Shown here piece after piece: positions 59,901 to 64,000 of a DNA stretch of 64,000 nucleotides (positions are counted from its first letter, which is position 1; the number at the start of each line of letters is the position of its first letter). The translations under genes were made by a program, and so were the position numbers. Source of the stretch: Trichobilharzia szidati (taxonomy: Eukaryota > Platyhelminthes > Trematoda > Strigeidida > Schistosomatidae). The notes below the pieces were generated by a model. It was not told the DNA's origin. It saw only the letters and a list, made by a program, of their open reading frames with translations, and ran no database searches. The DNA lies in assembly GCA_944472155.2 (NCBI GenBank), contig OX235271.1:43884633-43948632 (forward strand), written 5' to 3'.

Positions 59901-62108
59901 GGACGAAACAACTGTCCAGTACTCCCAGGTTTTCCAATGGTTCTCTAACTAATGTCAGCTCATGATGAAAATCCTGTAATCATTAAATTTCTTGACCTAA
60001 AGGCGGCATTCGATTCTGTCGACCGAGAGGTTCTCTGGCGATGCTTGGCTGTAAAGGGAATGCCGAGAAAATACATTGCACTGATTAAGGCCCTCTACTC
60101 GTACTCATGCAGCCAGGTGAGGGCTTATGGCGAGTTGTCATCTGAAATGGTGACGACTAGTGGCGTCCGTCAAGGATACCCATTATCCCCATTTCTATTT
60201 AATTTCATCACAGACGCACTAATGGACTTAACCCTAATTCACTTCAGAGACTCAGGGATTGACTTGCTACCAGGGAATAATCTAGTTGACTTAGAATATG
60301 CAAACGATATAGTCCTTTTAGGCGAGGACGCTGACAAAATACAGAGTCTTCTGGACACCTTGAGCAGCAACCTTCGTATGTTTGGCATGCGATTCGCCTC
60401 TGTAAAATGTAAGATGATGCTGCAGGATTGGACTACGCCGACCCCTAGATTAGAAATAGGAAGTGAAGTGGTAGAGCATGTTGACCGCTTCACTTACTTG
60501 GGAAGTACCATCAGCCAGTGCCAACGGGTTGATCTCTGACGAATTCTCAGCACGAATACAGAGGGCTAGTTTCGCATATGCCAGTTTACGCAGTCTCTGG
60601 CGTAGACGTGATATCCGGCTATCGACCAAAGGGCGTGTGTACTGCTCATCAGTCCGCTCCGTCCTTCTTTACAGCTGTGAGACCTGGCCAACGAGAGTAG
60701 AAGACATGAAAAGGCTAGTTGTCTGTCTTTGATCATAGGTGTCTGCGTTCTATCTCCCGTGTGAAGTGGTATGATAGGGTGAGCAATATTGAGGTTAGGC
60801 CTCAGTCGAGTGCTAGGTAAGGCGGGGAAATCAATCGACGAAACTGTGAAATTACATCGACTGAGATGGTTAGGACATGTGTTACGCATACCTGCCTAGT
60901 CATCGCCTTCCTCGACGGGCAATGTTAGCTGATATAGGGTCAGGCTGGAAAAGAGCTAGCGGCGGTCAAACCAAAACATGGCACCAGTCAATGAAATCTA
61001 CAACAGTTAGTCTAAGCCACGTAGGAAGGTGTAGACTGCCTGACTGACTGGTTTGGGTCCTCGGGACGGTAAAAACCAATGGTTGGAAACAATTGGTGAA
61101 ATGGCTCAAAATCGTTCTCAGTGGCGCAGATGCATCCACTCCTTGTGACTTATGATTTCCAATGAAACTGTTTTGTTCTTCGTTATTACTATTCCTTTGT
61201 CTCACACCTCTGTTTACTGTCTTTATATTATGCATTTCCCCTACTTCTTCTCTTGCTTTGTGTGCTACGAGGAGGGAGTGTGGCGACTTGAACTGCCGCA
61301 CATATGTGCAAAGTTCTATGTCGAAAACCGACCGACCAACCTGAGACCGAGCACTTCGGTTCAATCAATCTACGGGAAAATCTAAAATTGAATTCAATAA
61401 TATTTGTAAGCCTTAGGTCAAAATTTTGATCACAGTTCATACAATTTTGTTTGCTTATTGTATTTTGATGACGGTTTCATGACTCATATGATTGGAAAAA
61501 GTTTTTAAAAACAAGAGATATCCTTATTTTAATTCCGATTAATTTCCCTGAAGAAGTTCGGACCAGTTGGTCGAAAGAAACGTTGGAATTACTCGTTTTA
61601 GTTTCGCTGAGTTTTTACAAACATAATTTCCACATATGTCTACTTCTCACTCGGCGCCCAATTATTTTAGAACTATTCTGTCAATTCTTCATCACAGTTT
61701 ATATGATATTTTATTTTAAAGCAGAAATTAAGATTAGCAAGTATACTCACCATTTTCTGAGATCTAAACTGACTAAGTAGAAAAGCCTGTTGAAGTACAA
61801 AGAATGGATAAGCAAAGCTCTCCCTTAACGGTGGAGTCCACTGAACACGAGTAGCTTCTCTATGATTAGAGAAATATGCTAGAACGGGTATAAATGCACC
61901 GAAAAGTGAGATGAACAGCTCACTCTTGGATCGGTTTACGCTTCCAAATCTTGCAATCAACCAACCAGAGTATGTAAGACCAAAAAGTATTAAACCTGAC
62001 AAAATGAAAACTGAATTCACATAGAAATATGGTGGTTCTCCAGATCCTTCACAACTGATAATAGATGTATTGCTGATCTTCAGTTGATGAGTTGGTATCA
62101 CATCTAGT
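44744..62108 (-). CDS. DPY19-family C-mannosyltransferase, last seven exons (gene span)
   Basis: Exons on the minus strand, in transcript order: 62108-61751, 57092-56741, 53129-52801, 51432-51214, 49586-49302, 47264-46935, 44983-44744. All join in frame with GT-AG borders and give about 640 residues to the stop. Markers of the family are EATRVQWTPPLRESF, LPWQFAQFALLTQI, IWDLLKHKLS, TMLYVCAPEFDF, RLKLFWTPQMC, NHPHYENTILRHRTILAYAI and CSKPELYDLLDP. DPY19 proteins are multi-pass ER membrane enzymes that attach mannose to Trp in thrombospondin repeats and type I cytokine receptors, using dolichol-phosphate-mannose. The N-terminal part, including the first luminal catalytic loop, is not in the window. 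Which paralogue (DPY19L1-L4) it resembles most cannot be decided. Confidence 0.92.
45080..45260 (-). mobile_element. Hammerhead-type SINE (family 2), diverged minus copy
   Basis: The minus strand reads a head with TTAATGGGCTATTGAG (box A region) and GGTTTCGATCCC (box B) and a decayed core. It is paired head to head with the next copy. Confidence 0.5.
45261..45350 (+). mobile_element. Hammerhead-type SINE (family 2), plus copy
   Basis: gcgtactgatgaagag, tctaggacaaaacaagtgt and acagtactccatgg are followed by ttttcaatggttctct. This is the same order as in 59881-59960. Confidence 0.6.
46445..46605 (+). mobile_element. Hammerhead-type SINE (family 2)
   Basis: gggcacgtactgtgaagag, ttccaaactgggatgaaac and agctgtccagtacc are followed by aggttttccattggttctc and the tail gtcagctcatgatgaaatcc. 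A head is not clear. Confidence 0.65.
46935..47264 (-). CDS. DPY19 exon (C-terminal soluble domain)
   Basis: After ttggctag the exon encodes SEWKIQGSFSNYENEVLIGW, FRNLPQKYGNSSSWIISGPM, NHPHYENTILRHRTILAYAI and YSRRPVHEVWRIYRYSLK, before gtgagt. It matches the family's 'F-N-P--EL--WI' and 'NHPHYED' segments. Phase 0 at both ends. Confidence 0.93.
47265..48644. other. Intronic stretch, nothing recognised except ATT repeats
   Basis: A short (att)n run lies at 48087-48108. No repeat family shared with the rest of the window is apparent. Confidence 0.45.
48631..49095 (-). mobile_element. Short non-autonomous element sharing the RTE-A 5' end, with 14-bp duplication
   Basis: The unit 48645-49081 (437 bp) is flanked by gagttccggatagg and gagttccagatagg (one mismatch). 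On the minus strand its first 165 bases match the RTE-A 5' end (GATAGCTGCTACC, GGTGGTCGGGCTTGC, GGTCCTATCATGCC, AAGGTTGTTTGGATAGCGG). It then diverges into non-RTE sequence that ends in CCAGCCAGCCAG-type repeats at the 3' end. An open frame inside shows no known domain. Confidence 0.75.
49302..49586 (-). CDS. DPY19 exon (late transmembrane segments)
   Basis: After tttttag it encodes MLIFTVMAVFIMRLKLFWTP, QMCLSLAILAQSS and a hydrophobic segment VVYIIYTVLVLFVAFMGVRG, ending LENVK before gttagt. It matches 'A--IMRLKLF-TPHMC' of the family. A Lys/Glu/Asn-rich linker (CKPEKQKNVQNR) precedes the last hydrophobic segment. Confidence 0.93.
49845..50071 (-). mobile_element. RTE-B 3' fragment, diverged
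   Basis: ttcagcagctcaaattgcc, ttgattcttcacgtcttgg and aaacttcagccagg correspond to the minus-strand form of the RTE-B end at 62362-62600. It directly abuts a LINE-C copy of opposite orientation. Confidence 0.55.
50072..50805 (+). pseudogene. LINE-C copy, plus strand, frame-broken
   Basis: Reading gives MEVMKITNQPT, INGKDLKEVTSFTYLGRMVS, TTGGTDEDVKSRIGKARNTF and LKPIWKSSS. After frame changes come the 'MDWTLAEEAAG' equivalent and the end gccctatgttccactaggaac, ccaagggaac and AAT repeats. It is the plus-strand equivalent of 34565-35370. Confidence 0.85.
51214..51432 (-). CDS. DPY19 exon
   Basis: After tttgccag it encodes WMALKQPFETGLLFGAILAC, a Ser/Asn-rich loop (SSNTASTPTHAQSSSND) and a hydrophobic stretch ending FISLLVIIQ before gtaagt. 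It continues the reading after EFDFIS of the preceding exon and gives two likely membrane segments with a polar loop between. Confidence 0.88.
51728..51960 (-). mobile_element. tRNA-headed SINE, family 1
   Basis: The minus strand starts GGGAGTCCGTGGCACAGTGG, has box B GGGGTTCGATCCTCGG, the family body, and the end gacctatattccactgggaac (diverged LINE-C-like end) followed by gtaaagg. Confidence 0.8.
52025..52740 (-). pseudogene. RTE-B 3' end, heavily mutated
   Basis: From the tail (gtcagactgactggtttcaa, tatagaactttgcacag) the minus strand goes back through tttgagccatatcac, the LPGWGPRD-equivalent region and taccctattatgcc to the thumb region near 52735. Frames are broken throughout. Confidence 0.75.
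52766..52791. repeat. TA dinucleotide microsatellite
   Basis: The (ta)n run lies just inside the intron next to the donor of the DPY19 exon at 52801. Confidence 0.8.
52801..53129 (-). CDS. DPY19 exon with Lys-rich loop
   Basis: After tttctcag it encodes TFDIMKSNE, a run of seven Lys, then NELLSTFSSILHTPFIRFLC, a hydrophobic segment (LPVIITCIATVGFGIIVSCL), GGHIWDLLKHKLSIFVGTGY and TMLYVCAPEFDFIS before gtaagt. 'DD--HI--LL--K' and 'DT-LYTCA-EFDF' are family signatures. The Lys run is coded by a purine-rich repeat (aag/aaa) and probably lies in a cytosolic loop. Confidence 0.93.
53214..54214 (+). mobile_element. Penelope-like remnant bounded by inverted repeats
   Basis: 53214-53280 and 54151-54214 are imperfect inverted repeats of about 65 bp (caagggattcagcgaag on the left; its complement cttcactgaatcacttg on the right). 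Between them, frames at 53394-53592 and 53560-53677 encode PSAIIEHLVDNDYPIS, KVIYEAQ and then ICMAEAIFGHRNREARCLYT with end SSTPPILWS, the last part of a GIY-YIG tail, split by a frameshift. Penelope-like elements often end in partial inverted terminal copies, which fits. Confidence 0.65.
54216..56034. other. Intronic stretch, mostly unassigned
   Basis: A short (at)n run occurs at 54216-54229. The block 54805-54885 resembles 10450-10560. An open frame at 55542-55796 shows no familiar motif. aataaagctgttg at 55768 may be an old LINE end. Confidence 0.4.
56035..56535 (-). pseudogene. RTE-B 3' end, about 500 bp
   Basis: The tail (tgactgactggtttcaac) is at 56037. The minus strand reads RMLSHRLPRRAMLADIGSGW, KRASGGQTKTWHQSMKS and GRCRLPGWGPRDGKHQW to GDVAQNRSQWCGCIHSL, in one frame of 85 residues. 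It is truncated near 56535. Confidence 0.85.
56741..57092 (-). CDS. DPY19 exon (central transmembrane segments)
   Basis: After tcttttcag it encodes LPSSLLKTFISSLAYCILLL, GFQLPWQFAQFALLTQIISI and further hydrophobic segments (LHLF... LQYGNRLLLQSGYLFCLFG), ending QQLIE with one base carried before gtaagt. 'LPWQFAQFVLLTQI' is a hallmark of the DPY19 family. Confidence 0.95.
57440..58060 (-). pseudogene. RTE-B 3' end, frame-broken
   Basis: The tail ctgactgactgattggtttc begins at 57441. It continues through the LPGWGPRD-equivalent (57715-57735) to tgctcaccttactataccac near 58000. Small insertions such as cgatcgatgg break the frame. Confidence 0.8.
59325..59500 (-). mobile_element. Sm-alpha-like SINE with near-complete hammerhead layout
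   Basis: On the minus strand, box B GGGTTCGAGCATCGG is followed by ATATCCAGATGACGAG, TCCCAAATATGACGAAAT and GCGCATCCTGAGTTCC. This is the arrangement of the known schistosome hammerhead (core CTGATGAG, stem II TCC-CAAATA-GGA, CGAAA, then return strand). Changes in the core (ATGACGA) and stem II (TATGAC) suggest that it is inactive. Confidence 0.65.
59810..59984 (+). mobile_element. tRNA-headed hammerhead-type SINE (family 2), best plus copy
   Basis: The head has cccagtggcttaatggtat (box A) and ctgcgttcgaatcccgg (box B). It is followed by tgcgtactgatgaagag, tcccaaattaggacgaaac, aactgtccagtactccc and the tail cagctcatgatgaaaatcctg. GTACTG/CAGTAC and GTCC/GGAC could pair. The unit joins an RTE-B fragment directly at about 59985. 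Confidence 0.75.
59985..61345 (+). pseudogene. RTE-B LINE, 5'-truncated, with YAND in place of YADD
   Basis: The first frame (to 60539) encodes FLDLKAAFDSVDREVLWRCL, GVRQGYPLSPFLFNFIT and LEYANDIVLLGEDAD, so the catalytic pair reads Asn-Asp instead of Asp-Asp. A frameshift near 60520 moves reading to SARIQRASFAYASLRSLWRR and SCETWPTRVEDMKRL, and more breaks follow. The 3' end near 61340 has ccgaccgacc-type repeats. It cannot encode an active RT. Confidence 0.88.
61535..61605 (+). mobile_element. Possible Penelope-like 3' end
   Basis: ctgaagaagttcggaccag and ttggtcgaaagaaacgttgg resemble the 'GAAG ... CGAAACGTTGG' end of Penelope-like elements seen near 35500-35545. Only this short stretch is recognised. 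Confidence 0.35.
61751..62108 (-). CDS. DPY19 exon (first one in this window)
   Basis: After attgtttag the exon begins with the last base of an Arg codon, then LDVIPTHQLKISNTSII. It holds EPPYFYVNSVFILSGLILFG, a membrane segment ending LARF, FISLFGAFIPVLAYFSNHRE, ATRVQWTPPLRESFAYPFFV and LSQFRSQKM before gtgagt. The 'EATRVMWTPPLRESFSYPF' block is diagnostic of DPY19 enzymes. The upstream exons must lie beyond base 64000. Confidence 0.94.
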
Positions 62109-62329
62109 CTAAACAATGAACAGAAAGTAATAAATTATAATTATTGCTATCATTAAGTTAAATTGTTAATACAATCAGAAAAGAAGAATGTTATGAAATA
62201 AGACACTATAATGCCCAACGCGAATAAGAAGTATGGCGGATTACATATTACCAAAATGTCTAAGTTTTACAAACATATTAAAAAAACAGTTATTAACTTA
62301 TCCAAGCACAATTTATCAGTCTGTCTGTC

Positions 62330-62992
62330 TGTCTGGATTCAACATAGAACTTCGCACCGAAGTGCAGCAGTTCGAGTTGCCACCTTCCAAATAGCACACA
62401 AAGGTAGACAAGAAAATGAGTGAAGAGTTTTGACTAGCATAAGAGTGAAACAGAATGAGTAATCGTAGAAAGGAATATGAAAGATTACAGAGACTGAATA
62501 CATCTGCATAAGCCATTGACAACGATTATGAGCCATGTCACCTATTGTCTCCAGCCATCAATTCTTAGAGTCCCGAGGGCCCCAACCAGGAAGTCTACAT
62601 CTCCCTACCTGACTCAGTTTAACTGTCAAGGATTTCATGGATTGATGAGGCCATGTTTTTGTTTGGCCACCACTCACTCTTTTCCAACCTGCACCTATAT
62701 CAGCTGGTAATGCCCGTCGGGGGAGGCGATGGCTAGGCATGCGCAGCACGTGGCCTAGCCATCTCAATCTATGTAACTTTATAGCCTCGTTGATTGATTT
62801 TCCCTCTTTGCCCAACACTCTACGCCTAACGTTAACATTACTTACCTTATTATACCACCTAACGTGAGAAAGAGATCGTAGACATCTATGATCAAAAACA
62901 GTCAACCTTTTCATGTCTTCAACTCGTATTGGCCATGTTTCAGAGCCATAGAGAAGGACGAAGCGAACTGCTGAGCAGTAGCAATCGTACAA
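62330..62992 (-). pseudogene. RTE-B 3' end with GTCT-repeat tail
   Basis: The tail gtctgtctgtctgtctgg begins the plus-strand text at 62322. The minus strand reads VRFVLLYGSETWPIRVEDMK, SHVRWYNKVSNVNVRRRVLG and RCRLPGWGPRDSKN, with one small frame shift near 62650. It is truncated near 62985 within the thumb region. Confidence 0.87.
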
Positions 62993-63719
62993 AGCACTTT
63001 ACAAGTAGACTATCAATATACATCTATATTTACCAGTATAGTTGGGATGCCATGGCAGAAACATTTAACTTCCAACTAATAAGTCATATGTTCAAACAGT
63101 GCCTTAATGCATCCCCGCCTTCGAATATTTGCTACTAATAGATGGAAGAGAAGGTAGGATACACAACTTTCTTCAAATTTTGAAATAAATGCTTACCAAT
63201 ATAATCGCTAATATTACTGAGTTGTTTGATGACGACGCCTTATAATTCAGAATATTTAAAGGCGTTATTAATCGACTCTAGTTTTCCAACGAAAGCTAGG
63301 CTCATTAGGTCTCTATATTTATATAGACTTTTTGTGTTCATATCAGCATATTAGACGTACTAAGAACTCTTTTACTGAAGCTTTAAAATTAATCCGGAAA
63401 ATGATACCATTTGATACGTTCACCACCAATGAATGATTTAGGCCACATGGAATTCTTTCATTATGCACAAATTTGTAAAATGACACGAAAATATTTTTGG
63501 AAATATTGTCAGTTGAATGACAGTTATTTGAAGTTACTTAAAATCAACATAAAAAGAAATCAATCAATCCAAATCTATTAACAACTAGAACTACGTTCGT
63601 CTTGACTACTGTCAGGTGTTGAAATAAGTGTCAAACTGTTGTATTCATAAAAAGCTTTTTTTCACTGAATTGTTATATACTCAAGGACTGATATAATCTG
63701 GATGGTTTTTAACTGTACT
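62993..63719. other. Intronic stretch without recognised features
   Basis: This is A/T-rich sequence upstream of the first DPY19 exon seen. No exon-like frame with splice borders and no repeat family was found. Confidence 0.4.
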
Positions 63720-64000
63720 CTAACCTGAAACAGAGGTGATGAAGATTCCTGGACAACACCACCAACAGCAACAACAACAGACAACAATCAGCATAAATGG
63801 AAGGAACCTGAAAGAAACAACCTCTTTTATCCACCTGGGAAGCATCGTTTCAACTACAGGCGGATGGAACTGACGAGGATATCAAAGCAAGAATCGGAAA
63901 AGCAAGACAAGCTTTCATTACTCTCAAGTCTGTGTGGAGGTCAACAGCACTCAGCATCAAAAATAAGATCTGGATTTTCAACTCTAATGTGAAGTCAGTG
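63720..64000 (+). pseudogene. LINE-C copy running off the window edge
   Basis: The plus strand encodes ISINGRNLKETTSFIHLGSI and then VSTTGGWN, where extra bases shift the frame into the reading that contains the DEDIKARIGKARQAF equivalent. The last bases match the start of the KSVLLYG segment. The copy continues beyond 64000. Confidence 0.8.

Larger units (their letters stand above)
57093..61750 (-). other. DPY19 intron (4.7 kb) with LINE and SINE copies
   Basis: The intron contains RTE-B copies (57440-58060 minus, 59985-61345 plus), an Sm-alpha-like SINE (59325-59500), a hammerhead-type SINE (59810-59984) and a possible Penelope end (61535-61600). 58070-59320 holds nothing recognised. Confidence 0.75.

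Overview
The window reads as the genome of a schistosome (blood fluke). It is A/T-rich, its protein-coding genes are broken into small exons by long repeat-filled introns, and it carries RTE/SR2-type LINEs, Penelope-like elements with GIY-YIG tails, a Ty3/gypsy LTR element and tRNA-headed SINEs, some with hammerhead-ribozyme-like cores of the Sm-alpha kind. The species cannot be decided from this window.

Two host genes are supported. On the + strand, 14 recognised exons between 9740 and 43936 encode an XPG/ERCC5/Rad2 structure-specific DNA-repair endonuclease of about 1,080 residues, with complete N- and I-nuclease domains separated by an acidic spacer. Its neighbour on the - strand is a DPY19-family C-mannosyltransferase. 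The last seven exons lie between 62108 and 44744, and the N-terminal exons must lie beyond the right edge. The two genes converge, with stop codons about 0.8 kb apart.

Layout: 1-5152 holds old retroelement debris and a hairpin. An intact full-length RTE LINE (RTE-A) with an 11-bp target-site duplication fills 5164-8997. The XPG gene follows, its introns holding LINE, SINE and Penelope fragments. A 4.4-kb Ty3/gypsy element with both LTRs (18621-23055) sits in intron 5. The convergent 3' ends are at 43.9-44.7 kb. The DPY19 exons are then spaced by introns with the same repeat families, and the window ends inside another LINE fragment.

Three LINE families recur and are named here only for this window. 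RTE-A is intact. RTE-B is always 5'-truncated and ends in tetranucleotide repeats such as TGAC or GTCT. LINE-C ends with 'ccctatgttccactagg' followed by AAT repeats. One tRNA-headed SINE family carries the same 3' end as LINE-C, which suggests that it borrows LINE-C machinery. A second SINE family carries degenerate hammerhead-like cores and is found twice as inverted pairs. The exon 12/13 junction of XPG does not resolve in phase and is flagged. No operons, CRISPR arrays or bacterial features were seen.
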